Below, in pieces: positions 53,978 through 63,858 of a stretch of 64,000 bases of DNA. Source of the stretch: Caecitellus pseudoparvulus (Eukaryota > Bigyra: Bicosoecida); assembly GCA_965644315.1 (NCBI GenBank), contig CBFFRQ010000030.1, positions 496,001 to 560,000 on the forward strand, read 5' to 3'. The stretch's first letter is position 1. Every line of letters starts with the position of its first letter. The notes under the pieces were generated by a model. That model was not told the DNA's origin. It saw only the letters and a list, made by a program, of their open reading frames with translations, and did no database searches. The position numbers were made by a program, and so were the translations under genes.

Positions 53978-55576
53978 ATGGCTTTGTTCACACAGAAGGA
54001 GCAGTTGCAGCTGGAGGAGCAGACCAGCATGAGCACCGCCCTGAACATGGACGGCAAGCACATGCCCCGGTGGCAGCGCAAGGCGCTGGCCGCTAAGAAG
54101 GCAGGGGAAGCCAACACTACCCCTGTCAAGGGCGCCAAGACGCCATCCCGCACTCCCCGTGCCAAGACGCCTGGCGTAAGTGGCTGGCGCGCTTTGGCCA
54201 CCACGCCAACGGCGGTGACACAAGTGACACAAACGCCCTTTGCGCAGGCTGCTGACCGCTTCATCTCCGCCCGCACCAGCACTGACCTGGATGTGGCTCA
54301 GATGAAGTTGACCATGACCGAGGACAGCGCTGTCGGTGCCGCTGCCGGCACTTTCGGCGCTGCCCTGGGCGGGGAGCTGCTGGCGGGCGGCGAGCGCTGT
54401 GGCGCTGCGGGTGGCGAGGACGCCCGCGTCCTGGCCCTGCGCAGCAAGGCGCCCGCGCCCAAGGAGGGCTACACCAACCACCTGAAGGTGTTGTACTCCC
54501 AGAACCGCGCCGCTGGCGCCGGCAAGCGCAAGGTGACCCGGCACATCCCCTCCGCCCCCGAGCGCATCCTGGACGCCCCAGACATGGTGGACAACTACTA
54601 CCTCAACCTCCTGGACTGGTCCTGCAACAATGTGCTGGCGGTGGCGCTGAACCAGACCGTGTACCTGTGGAACGCTGTGTCTGGCGGCATTGAGGAGCTG
54701 ACCACCGTGGAGGGCGAGGAGGACTATGTCACATCCCTGTCCTGGGTGAAGGAGGGCGGTGGCTACCTGGCCGTTGGCACCAACGGCGCCGAGGTGCAGC
54801 TGTGGGACTGCGAGAAGATGAAGCAGGTGCGGTGCATGAAGGGGCACACTGGCCGTGTGGGGGCTCTGGACTGGAACGGACACACCCTGTCCTCCGGCTC
54901 CAGGGACTCCACTATCCACCACCACGATGTGCGTGTGCGTGACCACCACACTGCCACTCTGGTGGGGCACACCCAGGAGGTGTGTGGCCTCAAGTGGTCC
55001 CCCGACGGCACCCAGCTCGCCTCAGGCGGGAACGACAACCTGCTCTGCATCTGGGACAACACCACCAGCACCAGCCTGCGCACGGTGAAGCCCCGACACA
55101 CGCTGTCAGCGCACCAGGCCGCCGTCAAGGCTCTGGCTTGGTGCCCCTGGCAGCGTGGAACCCTCGCCTCTGGCGGCGGCACCGCTGACCGCACGATGAA
55201 GTTCTGGGACACCCAGTCGGGCTCCCTGCTCAACTCCATCGACACGGGCAGCCAGGTGACGTCCCTGGCGTGGGCACCCCATGACCGGGAGATCCTGTCT
55301 TCCCACGGCTTCAGCCAGAACCAGCTGTCGGTGTGGAAGTACCCCTCCCTGGCCCGTGTCAAGGACTTGACGGGACACACCTCCCGCGTCCTGCACATGG
55401 CCACCTCCCCCGACGGCCAGACGGTCTGCTCCGCTGGCGCTGACGAGACCCTGCGCTTCTGGAAGGTGTTCAGCGCACCCTCCAAGGCCAAGAAGGCTCC
55501 CAGCGCCAGCGCCAGCCAGATCTCGGCCGGCGGCGCACGCACCAGCCGTATGCTGAGCAGCCGAAGCATCCGCTAG
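53978..55576 (+). CDS. CDC20: CDC20, mitotic APC/C activator
   Basis: WD40 coactivator that brings substrates to the anaphase-promoting complex. Exons 53978-54175 and 54248-55576 (72-base in-frame intron, donor GTAAGT, acceptor GCGCAG) give 508 residues. Splicing removes 24 non-conserved codons and joins KTPSRTPRAKTPG to AADRFISARTSTDLDVAQM. PRWQRKAL marks it as CDC20 rather than CDH1; DRFISAR is the C-box, with Ser where Pro is usual. NHLKVLYSQN sits where the KILR-like motif lies. ERILDAPDMVDNYYLNLLDW opens a seven-blade WD40 propeller with CGLKWSPDGTQLASGGNDN. It ends in Ser-Ile-Arg, the IR tail that docks on APC/C. I see no KEN box. Length is near the family norm. Confidence 0.96.
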   Translation: MALFTQKEQLQLEEQTSMSTALNMDGKHMPRWQRKALAAKKAGEANTTPVKGAKTPSRTPRAKTPGVSGWRALATTPTAVTQVTQTPFAQAADRFISARTSTDLDVAQMKLTMTEDSAVGAAAGTFGAALGGELLAGGERCGAAGGEDARVLALRSKAPAPKEGYTNHLKVLYSQNRAAGAGKRKVTRHIPSAPERILDAPDMVDNYYLNLLDWSCNNVLAVALNQTVYLWNAVSGGIEELTTVEGEEDYVTSLSWVKEGGGYLAVGTNGAEVQLWDCEKMKQVRCMKGHTGRVGALDWNGHTLSSGSRDSTIHHHDVRVRDHHTATLVGHTQEVCGLKWSPDGTQLASGGNDNLLCIWDNTTSTSLRTVKPRHTLSAHQAAVKALAWCPWQRGTLASGGGTADRTMKFWDTQSGSLLNSIDTGSQVTSLAWAPHDREILSSHGFSQNQLSVWKYPSLARVKDLTGHTSRVLHMATSPDGQTVCSAGADETLRFWKVFSAPSKAKKAPSASASQISAGGARTSRMLSSRSIR

Positions 55577-56037
55577 GCCCTTGAGCTTGCACGCCCCCTA
55601 ACTCCTCTCTTGTGACCTCGTACTCGCCCGCTTCACCGCTTTGTTGTTTGTGTTTGTCCCTGCGTTTGCTTGCTTCGCCCGCACCTATGTTAGGCTCTCC
55701 TCTGTTTAGCCGTCTCGCTCACCCTGCCACTCCGCAAGAGCTGCACGCCACTCAAGCCCGTGGGTTTCGTGGCGGGGTCATCCCCTGTGGCTGCAGCCAC
55801 ATTTTACTCCCCCACTTCATCCTTGCTTCGCTCTGCCTCGCACCGACCGCGTCACCACCCCCCTCCACAGAGGCCTGCTGCCGCCCGGCAGTGGGCTTTG
55901 CTTCAAAACAATGCAAATGTAACCACAAATACTTTCAGTAGGGCGTGTGAAGCTGTCTGCACTGCCTAGGCGCCCTGGGGCACTCGCCACATCAGGAGCA
56001 CTTCATCGCGTGCGGAAATTGCACACGCACAGGCGAC
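55577..56037. other. CDC20 3' UTR and JMJD6 promoter region
   Basis: 461 bases between tandem genes. The first part is pyrimidine-rich and less GC-rich than coding DNA, typical of a 3' UTR (55620-55720; AATGCAAATGTAACCACAAA at 55910-55929 is AT-rich and may be near the polyadenylation region). A GCGGAAATTG element lies at its end. No further gene is supported. Confidence 0.5.
56012..56021 (+). promoter_or_regulatory. GCGGAAATTG element before JMJD6
   Basis: The decamer lies 16 bases before the JMJD6 ATG, in sense. It matches elements upstream of SPX and of the second iminopeptidase ATG. An initiator or transcription-factor site is possible. Confidence 0.3.
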
Positions 56038-57662
56038 ATGGCTGCACAAGGTGCCGCGCTGGAGAGCAAGAGCTCGAGGGGCAGCAGCCTGCTGTTTGGG
56101 GAGATGAAGAAGCACGATCGCAACATCATTGAAAAAGCCAAGGTGCGTGCCTACTCTGCCCCATGCCCGGCCCTGCCGTGTGCTCCGCACTGCACGCTGC
56201 GTACCTGGTCCGCCTTTGCAGGAGCGGTGTCGAACAGGTGGGGAGAGCGGCATTGCAGCCTGGCACGGCAGTGGCGGTCCATGTGTGTCAAGGTGCTTGT
56301 GTGGCACTGCCTGATCCGCCCCTGTCTGTGCAGATCTGGACCTGGAGGAGTGGTGGCGCCAGGGGCACGCAGCTCACCCGGAGCGTGTAGCAGAGGTGCC
56401 AGGTGCAGGGCACCTGCCCCGCGTGCACGTGGACTCCTGCTCGCGTGAGGACTTCATTGCGCACTTTGAGGCGCCGAACGTGCCGTGTGTCATTGACGGC
56501 ATCGTGGACAAGTGGCCCGCAGCGACGGAGTGGACGCTGCCCAAGCTGTTCGAGAAGTATCGACACCGGCGCTTCAAGTGCGGCGAGGACGACGACGGGA
56601 ACCAGGTCAAGGTCAAGCTCAAGTACTTTCTCAGGTACTTGGAGCACCAGAAGGGTGGGTGGCGCCCAGGCCCACTGCTGAGCACTCGCTCATCGTCGCA
56701 CCCCTGTCCTTCCGTCGCGCGTTGCAGATGACTCGCCCATGTACATCTTCGACAGCAACTTCCCGGACGACGAGAAGGCCAAGGATCTCATGGAGGACTT
56801 CACCGTCCCCGAGTACTTCTCCGATGACCTGTTTAAGCTGGTGGGGGAGGGGTTGCGCCCGCCGTACCGCTGGTTCCTCATCGGCCCGAAACGCTCCGGC
56901 ACCAGCACACACGTAGACCCACTGAACACCAGCGCCTGGAACGCACTCATTTCAGGGCGCAAGCGGTGGATCCTCTTCCCTCCGCACACCCCCAAGCGCT
57001 TCGCCAAGGCCAAGGCCTGGCAGGACCGCAAGGCCGGGGAGGATGACGAAGCCATTGACTTTTTCAATTTCCACCTGCCGCGTGCGCTGGCGGCTGCCGA
57101 GGCGGAGGGCGTCCCCCTGCAGTACATCGACTACGTGCAGCAGCCAGGGGAGACCATGTTCGTGCCTGGTGGCTGGTGGCATGCGGTGCTGAACCTAGAC
57201 GACACGGTGGCTGTGACGCAGAACTTCTGCTCGCGCACCAACTTTCCGCGCGTCTGGCTCTCAACGCGAGTGGGGCGCAAGCGCATGGCACGCAGGTGGC
57301 TGCCCCTGCTGGAGAAGGACTGGCCTGCACAAGCTGAGGTGGCCCACGCACTGAACCGGCGAGACGGCTTCAGTATGCAGCCACGCCCAGAAGAGGTGGC
57401 GAGGGCACACGCGCGCAAGCAACGCGCCGCTGCCCGAGCAGCCCGGCGCGCAGCGGCTGGCACTGGCGCGGGCAGTGCCAGTGACAGCACGTCTTCCGAC
57501 AGCAGCGACACTTCGGACAGCGACTCAGACATTGACATTGGCACGCCAGGGGCCTTGGCAGGGGGCCCCCCCTCGCCTTGGGGGGGGCACATCCTGCCAG
57601 GTGTGGTGCAGGCCACTGGCGACATGGTCATGCGCCTGGCTACTCCAGGGCAGCAGCAGTGA
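56038..57662 (+). CDS. JMJD6: JMJD6, JmjC-domain arginine demethylase / lysyl hydroxylase
   Basis: Fe(II)/2-oxoglutarate oxygenase that hydroxylates lysines in splicing factors and has been reported to demethylate histone arginines. Exons 56038-56142, 56222-56237 (16-base microexon), 56334-56654 and 56728-57662 keep phase throughout and give 458 residues. Splicing yields ...EKAKERCRTDLDLEEWW, matching the N-terminal helix of JMJD6. Conserved blocks are RRFKCGEDDDGNQVKVKLKY, DDSPMYIFDSNF and RPPYRWFLIGPKRSGTSTHV; the iron ligands are the His and Asp of STHVDP and the His of GGWWHAVLNLD. The C-terminus has a basic Ala/Arg segment (HARKQRAAARAARRAAAG) and a Ser/Asp run (SDSTSSDSSDTSDSDSD), recalling the polyserine tail of animal JMJD6. 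Confidence 0.93.
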
Positions 57663-57752
57663 CCGAGGCCGCCGGTGAACAATACACTTCCCACCTAGGA
57701 CACCCAGCTCACTGGTTTGATGGCAGGCAGCTGATCCCGCACCGCGCTCGTC

Positions 57753-58682
57753 ATGGCTGCAGGGGAGGGCGGGTACAAGGCCCGCATGTCGGGCAAGACT
57801 GTGGAGGAGCTGCAGCTCATCGACTTTGAGGAGTCCGCAGAGCTGGTACGGCGCCGGGTGCGCTGCCCCATGCGAACCACCTGTGGCCTTACTGTTCACG
57901 TTGCTTCCTGCAGGCTGGAGGGGGCGAGCGCGACGTTGTTGGACTGGTGTCCCTCCTCGCCATGTGCGTCGGGCAGTGTGCGGCTTTTGACGGCGCTCCG
58001 CTGGCTGCGTGCTCCCTCGCCGACACACACCGGCACCCTGCCTCCCCGGCGTGAACACGCAGCTGCTTTGGAGAGATCCAGGACCAGTGCAGGTGCATCT
58101 TGCAAGGCGCCCTCGCGCACGTGAAGGAGGGAGCCACGACCCGCGCTCTCGTGGAAGAACCAGACAAGCCACGGAGCATAGCATACGTGCGAACAGCAGC
58201 AGGCTGAGCATGCGCGCTGCACGACGCCACCAGGACACGACCCGCCTGCACAGTTTGTCCGGTTCTACGCCCACAAGCTGAAGAGCACGGCCGGTGCCAC
58301 ACTGCTGTGGCGCCTGGCCAAAGCTGCGGAGCAAGTGGAGCTGCCCCTCAAAGCAGCCACCATCGACGAAGACAGCACGAACACCCCCGACACGCCTACG
58401 TCAGTTGCGGCTTGTGATGCACAGTTTCGGGGGGGCGCACCGCTGCTGGTGACCATGGTGGAGGAGGCAGTGGCTGCGCTGCGTTTCATCTCCGGGCCCA
58501 TGTGGGAGCACTTGGACGAAGATGAAACGGCGGACGCAAAGGAGGAGCTGGAGGATGACGACGAAGCCGGTGACATTGGACCCGAGGCTGCCAAGGCTGC
58601 TGAGGAGGAGCTGCGTGGCTTGCTGGCTGCTGTGTTAGAGGAAGGCGGAGATGGTGCCGCCGAGGCAGGCGGCTCAGAGTGA
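57753..58682 (+). CDS. Unrecognised 223-residue protein with acidic tail
   Basis: Predicted exons 57753-57857, 57914-57946, 58082-58186 and 58254-58682, all phase 0. The introns are 56, 135 and 67 bases. The joined product runs SGKTVEELQLIDFEESAELV, a short Gly-rich exon (AGGGERDVVGL), DQCRCILQGALAHVKEGATT, then RSIAYFVRFYAHKLKSTAG, which reads as a continuous helical domain across the last junction. The end is strongly acidic (DEDETADAKEELEDDDEAGD) with Ala/Glu helices. The 33-base exon 2 is the weakest part of the model. I do not recognise the family; the helical, acidic layout would suit a small adaptor or histone/tubulin-binding protein, but that is only a guess. Confidence 0.6.
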
Positions 58683-59256
58683 GCCGGGAGCTGGGCGGAT
58701 GCGCTCTGCCGCGAGGAGTGGGGGGGTGCAAAGCTCGCAAGTGGTGTCCACTTCGTGTTCAGTGAGAAGCGCTGCGATGCCGTGGCATGAGGCGGCGTTG
58801 TTCGCCGGCCTGTCGGAGCTAGGTGCCAGCGACCGGGGTAACGGCAGCTTCAAGTCACGGCGAAGGAGGCACGTGATCCCGCCCCTGGCACATGTGAGGG
58901 AGGGCAGGCAATGTGAGAGGAAGCAGTGCCCTGCGGGTCTCGCGCCCGCCTCACAGGGTTTGGGTGGGGGCGTGTTACGCAGGTGGAGGCACGAGAACCA
59001 CCCAGGCAGCCGTACCCTGCCGGCAGCCTTGCCTGTTCGAGGGCGTTCAGGAACACCACTCTTCGTGCTCGGAAATATTTAATCCATCCACCGTCCGCTG
59101 CACGCCACTGCGCGCCCACTTTCCCCGCCCCACCCCCATTTCGAGCCTGCCTAAGCAGCAGCTGCCGCACTGACGCTGCGCCGGAAATTGGGCGGAAGGT
59201 GCGGTATTTGACGCCTTCCACCTCCGTTTCCAAGCGCCCCCAGCCCACAGTCGAAG
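58683..59256. other. Intergenic region upstream of SPX gene
   Basis: 574 bases. It holds the 3' UTR of the preceding gene and the SPX promoter. A ~430-base plus-strand frame overlaps it, but its composition (Arg, Gly, Pro, His) and lack of splice logic look like GC-rich background. A GCCGGAAATTG element sits near the end. I see no RNA gene. Confidence 0.5.
59181..59190 (+). promoter_or_regulatory. CCGGAAATTG element before SPX gene
   Basis: It is in sense, 66 bases before the SPX ATG, and differs from the JMJD6 copy at one base. Directly after it the sequence continues GGCGGAAGGTGCGG, a related half-copy. Confidence 0.3.
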
Positions 59257-60898
59257 ATGAAGTTCGGAAAACTGATTCTTGATGTCCAAGCCCTGAGCTT
59301 GGAGGCTTGGCGGCCGGGTTTCATGGATTACAAGGCCTTGAAGAAGGTCCTCAAGGCAGCTCGCCCGAAGCCAGCGGATGTTGCGCCGTCACAGCTCGCC
59401 AGCCAGCTCGGTGAGTGCCTGCATCACGAAGCAGGGGGCGTTACGGGGTGCTTCGAGGGTGCTACTTGCCGCCTACCGCGTGAGCGGGGGTCCCCGGCCC
59501 CTCCAGCAGCCCCTGACCAAGCCGAGATTCGCACTGGCAAGCCCTCCTCTTTGCCACACGCAGCCACCTGCCCTGAAGAGGTGCAGTTCTTCACCATGCT
59601 TAAGGCAGAGCTGCAGAAGGTGTCTGACTTCTACTTGGTGTGCGAGAACGAGATGCTGGCGCGGTACAAGGAGCTGGTGGGCTCCTTGACCATGTACAAG
59701 GTGCGGCGGCGGCGTGGCGTTTCGGCGTGCTTCTGCCCGGCTGACCCACCAGCGAACCACGCCTTGCACGCAGGAAGGGCTCAAGGCTGCCAGCAGCAGC
59801 GATGGCATCCCCCTCCTGCAGTCTGTCGTGCAGTTTTACATGGACTTGCTGCTGCTTGAGAACTTCGCGGTCATTAACTACTGCGGCTTCGGCAAGATCC
59901 TCAAGAAGCACGACAAGGTCACAGGCTACGTCACGAAGGAGCCGTACATGCAGCGCATGGTGAACCCGCAGGAGTTCACGACGTACCCCCGCCTCATGAA
60001 GATGCTGCGCCACACAGAGCAGAGCTACCAGCTCCTCCTGCATTCCTTCCCCTCCTCCTCCCGGGCAGGGCTGCTCAGCTCGGAGAGCCAAGCACGCCTG
60101 CGGAAACTGGAGGAAGCCAAGGCCCACAGCGCCGCACAGAAGGCGTCGGAGACGGCCAGTCTGTCAGCGTCAGAAGGCAGGGCCAGCCCCGCACAGCCTG
60201 CCATGCAGCCCATGGCGCCCTCGCCCACTGGCAGCGCGGGCAGTGGCGCGCCCACGCCCAGCCACACAGCTGGCGCCGCAGGGGCAGGGGGCGCCCATGA
60301 GCGCATGGAGCTGGGGGCACACCCCCACAGCGTCCTGCATGGGGGGGGCAGCTCCGCTGGGCACTCCATGCCCAGCGCCCTCAAGACCAACCGCCACGCC
60401 GCTGCACCTCTGCAGGAGGTGGAGCTGTCTGCGGCACAGGCCCTCGTCGCCGTCGCGGCCGACGCGCAGAGCAGCAAGGGCGGCAGCATCGCCTCTGCCA
60501 CCCTACACCCGCAGCCCCTCGCCGTGTCCACGGGCATGACGGCAGGCATGCCTGGCGGCTTCCACGCCATGCCCGCCCCCGCCCCCTACGCCGCATCCCC
60601 CTACACCCATGCCAGCATGGGGTACGGCCCCCCACATGGGTACCCCCAGGCGCCGCCGCACCCGGGCTACGCCGCGCCCCAAACCTTCAACCCCAGCCCT
60701 CGATCCTACCAGCCCCCGCCCATGCTGCCCCCTGGCCAGGGCGGCGGTTACTACCCACAGTCAAGCTACGCCATGCCCGCCATGGCGCAGCCTCAGGCGG
60801 GTGTGTACGGGGCTACGCCCCCTCATGCCCACCGCATGCACCCCATGGGGGGTTATGCCCCCCCTCAGCCTTCCATGCAGGGCTGGCATGTGCAATGA
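59257..60898 (+). CDS. SPX-domain protein with Pro/Met/Tyr-rich tail
   Basis: SPX domains sense inositol pyrophosphates and signal phosphate status. Exons 59257-59410, 59564-59700 and 59774-60898 (introns 153 and 73 bases, phases 1 and 0) give 471 residues. MKFGKLILDVQ and FMDYKALKKVLKAARPK form the N-terminal helices, with lysines of the ligand site. EVQFFTMLKAELQKVSDFYL and NYCGFGKILKKHDKVTGYV complete the domain by about residue 190. No EXS, VTC, MFS or RING domain follows. The tail is low complexity: Ala/Ser-rich, then Pro/Met/Gly/Tyr-rich (YGPPHGYPQAPPHPGYAAP), like a disordered or condensate-forming segment. It may work with the Na/Pi transporter gene about 8 kb upstream, though linkage alone does not show this. 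Confidence 0.88.
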
Positions 60899-61046
60899 GA
60901 AGCCTCGAGCTGCTCACGCACCGCTGCCAGCCGCCCCCAACTCAACCGTGATGAGTGTGTGTTCCAGTGTTCCACCCACCCCCAAGCCCACGCGTGCCCA
61001 AGTGCCGTGACAGTGCAGTCTTCAGTGATTCATCAATGCAATTTGG

Positions 61047-63368
61047 TTATGTGAAGTCGCTGCAGGGCTGCAGCGAGTGCAGCAGGCGCCCCCACAGCCA
61101 CGCCGCCTGCTGGGACGGGTCAGCGCCGAAGCCCAGCAGCCCAGCAGGCCGCCACATGCCCGCTTGGGGCCCGGGCGGAGGCGACTCGGCCATGCGGCTG
61201 CGCACACTCAGCTGGTACAGCTGAGCCATGGCACGTGGGTGCTCCATGGCGAAGTCGGGGCCGAAGCACTTTCGGGAGGTGCCGCCGTCCCCCCGTGACA
61301 CGCCCAGCACCAGCACCGCATCCATGACGAGGTCTGGGGCCACGGGTGGCGCCAGCGTGCGCTGCACGGCGTTCGCCACGGCCTGGCGCACAAACTCCCC
61401 GCAGGGGTTCCACGCGGGGCCTGCCAGGTGCCGCAGGACACACTGTGCTTGGCCCAGGGTTGTCAGGGTGGTGATGGCGGTTTGCACCTTGTGCAGGAGG
61501 CGGGTGATGGGCCCAGCCTCCCCCGTCGCCGACCCGCGCAGTGACACGTGCTCCTCCGACCCAGCTGCCGCCGCGATGTGGTGCACGACGACCACTCGCA
61601 ACACGTCCATGACGGCGCCAGTCAGGGAGGGGTGCCAGGAAGCCAGTGTGGGAAGCCCTTCCACCATTTGCTGTGCCTGGCGCTGTCTGGACTCCTCGTA
61701 CCGCCCGCTGCGCGCCGTGCATGCCTGCTGCAGGGCCTCCAGCAGCATGCAGCTGGCGATGGGGCAGGAGCGAGCAGCACGCAACACGTCCAGCGCCGAC
61801 TGCGGTGCCAGCCAGCCCAAGCAGGGCTGAGGTGGGTCGACTTTGGATGCCTTGACGAGGGGCGTGTCCGCCGCCACGCCAGGCGCCAGCAGCACGGCCG
61901 ACTCCGCCGCCGTGCCCAGGGCAATGGCACTGTGCATGGCCATCACGGCCTGCACGTGCACGTCCACAGCTGGGCCCTGCGTGTGTGTCAGCGCCGCGAC
62001 GCCAGCTCGCAGGGCTGGGGCGGCATCGGGCCCGCCCGCCACTGCCCAAGTGTCAGCCCAGCCGGTGGGCATGGTGGCGTGCCCGGCGCCCGTGCTGGCC
62101 GCTTGGCTGTCTGCACTGACGCCCGCCATGGAAGAGGGCGAGGCAGAGGGCAGGCCGTGCGTTTCAGCGTACCGTAACGCTTCCTCGGCATGGCGCAGGG
62201 CCCAGTCGCCCACCTCCCGCCACGAGGGCAGAGGGGGCAGGGCGCTGGGGGGAGGTGCCTCTGGCACTCGAGTGCTCACCCGGTCCAGCCACCGCAGCAT
62301 GAGGTGTGTGGGGGTGGTGGCGTCGTCGTCGCCGCCACGCCACACGCCCCACGGCACAGCCTGCACCGCTGCGAGGGGGGGTGCCTGCGAACTGCGTGTC
62401 CCCGGCAGGGCTGACTCCTGCAGACTCAGGCTGTGGGCCACTCGCAGCAGGGCGCCATGCGTCGCCTGCAGTGCCGAGTGGGGGCGGCACAGTGCGAAGG
62501 GGGCTGGCACGCTGGCCTCTCCCAACACACTGCCTCGCAGGCCACGCGCGACACTGTGCAGGCGGTGCGTCAACATCACGCACAGCGCCGAGGTGATGGT
62601 GGGCAGGTGCAGGCGCAGGTGTGGCGCTGTGAGCACTGGCGGCACATTGGCCGCCGGGGGCGCCAAGCGACGGTTCAGCGCCGCACTGCCCACCACGTGC
62701 AGCAGCACGGCAGTATGGTCGTGTACCCCCCGCTCCCGCACCAGGTGCTGAGGCAGGGAGAAGGGCACGTGCGCCCTGAAGCCACGCGCACCCACCAACC
62801 AGTCCAGCAGGGTCACGCGCTTGCCCCCTGAGGCCTTGCGTGCCAGGCTAAAGATGAGCGTGCCCACAGCTGAGTGGGCTGGGCGCAGCAGCTCGGCTTG
62901 CAGGGCCGGGTCCTGGGACACGACGGACGCCACACGCTCGCCCTCGCCGTCTGCGTCCAGGGCCCGGTCCAGCGCCGCCATGAGCCGCATGAGCAGGTGT
63001 TCCCGTGCCTCGGCATCGCTGCCGTGGGAGGCGGCACTCCAGGCGCTGGCCAGTCCCATGACGGCACGTAGCTTGCTGCCGATGCCGGAGTAGCCGTCAC
63101 GCACTGAGATGGCGACCTCCCGCTGCCGGCCCTTGGCCTCACGCATGAGCTTGGGGATGGTCCGCTTGGCGTCTGCTTCCAGCACCAGCTCCTCTGGCAC
63201 GGCGCTGGTGGTGCGGGCAGCGCTGCCTCGGCTCAGAACTGCGCAGGGACGAAACGGCGTGCACAACCTGCGCCAGTGCCCTGGGCACAAGAAACGTAAC
63301 GCACTCTGAGCCACAGCTTCATGGTGTGTGGAAACGGGGGCCTGCAGAGCCGCTGCCCAGGACTCCAT
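61047..63368 (-). CDS. Unrecognised 751-residue Ala/Leu-rich helical protein
   Basis: Predicted exons 63368-63305 and 63238-61047, with a 66-base intron (donor GTGCGT, acceptor GCGCAG, phase 1). The intron is in frame and stop-free, so an unspliced form is also readable. An ATG at 63497 would add 43 residues. After the junction the protein reads PEELVLEADAKRTIPKLMREAKGR, then long helical stretches rich in Ala, Leu, His and Arg with many conserved-looking small motifs (HLLMRLMAALDRAL; ALRHAEEALRYAETHGLP; GPDFAMEHPRAMAQLYQLSV). It has no signal peptide or membrane span. The helical-repeat character and basic start recall organellar RNA-binding proteins of the FAST/OPR kind, but I see no RAP domain and do not claim it. 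Confidence 0.6.
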   Translation of the reverse strand: MESWAAALQAPVSTHHEAVAQSALRFLCPGHWRRLCTPFRPCAVLSRGSAARTTSAVPEELVLEADAKRTIPKLMREAKGRQREVAISVRDGYSGIGSKLRAVMGLASAWSAASHGSDAEAREHLLMRLMAALDRALDADGEGERVASVVSQDPALQAELLRPAHSAVGTLIFSLARKASGGKRVTLLDWLVGARGFRAHVPFSLPQHLVRERGVHDHTAVLLHVVGSAALNRRLAPPAANVPPVLTAPHLRLHLPTITSALCVMLTHRLHSVARGLRGSVLGEASVPAPFALCRPHSALQATHGALLRVAHSLSLQESALPGTRSSQAPPLAAVQAVPWGVWRGGDDDATTPTHLMLRWLDRVSTRVPEAPPPSALPPLPSWREVGDWALRHAEEALRYAETHGLPSASPSSMAGVSADSQAASTGAGHATMPTGWADTWAVAGGPDAAPALRAGVAALTHTQGPAVDVHVQAVMAMHSAIALGTAAESAVLLAPGVAADTPLVKASKVDPPQPCLGWLAPQSALDVLRAARSCPIASCMLLEALQQACTARSGRYEESRQRQAQQMVEGLPTLASWHPSLTGAVMDVLRVVVVHHIAAAAGSEEHVSLRGSATGEAGPITRLLHKVQTAITTLTTLGQAQCVLRHLAGPAWNPCGEFVRQAVANAVQRTLAPPVAPDLVMDAVLVLGVSRGDGGTSRKCFGPDFAMEHPRAMAQLYQLSVRSRMAESPPPGPQAGMWRPAGLLGFGADPSQQAAWLWGRLLHSLQPCSDFT

Positions 63369-63858
63369 GCCCGGCACCCTGCGGAAATTGCCTGCCTGTC
63401 CACAAGGCTTCACCTGCTCCGCCCCCCTGCGCCTACCAGCACACGCCCCAGCATACAGGGTGGTTCCATCCAGGCCTGCAGGTAGTCCCTCTTGCATGTC
63501 CGGATTTTTTCATTGCGCCCGACTGCAGTGGAAAATCAGCAGCCAGCCTGGCCACTGGCTCACTCACGGCAGACAGCCCCAATCGCCAGCCAGACGGTGC
63601 AGGGCCGAGCGAAAGTCGTCGCCGCCACAATGCCACCGCGCACAAATCCTCGCACCCCCCATCGCCATGCGTGCGGCAGCCACCTGTCCGTGTGCCAGCT
63701 GCCCACCACGAGTGCCGGAGGCAGCTTTGAAGCCTCGCGCTCTCCAGCTTCGTGACTGGCAGCGAGGCAGCTCTGTGAAAGGCGCAAAGGAGCACGGCTG
63801 GGCTTCACCGGCTGCTGTGCAGCCCAAGCCCTGTCCCCCTCTTCACACTGGCCTCACC
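63369..63858. promoter_or_regulatory. Divergent region between the 751-residue protein and the GARP-like gene
   Basis: 490 bases between divergent starts. A GCGGAAATTG copy lies at 63381-63390 on the plus strand, 13 bases from the minus-strand ATG but in antisense for that gene. No other gene is supported; small frames here look like background. Confidence 0.4.

Noticed and set aside
58651-59082. 143-codon plus-strand frame between the acidic protein and SPX
   Set aside because: Arg/Gly/Pro/His-rich composition, no splice logic and overlap with the end of the previous gene suggest background.
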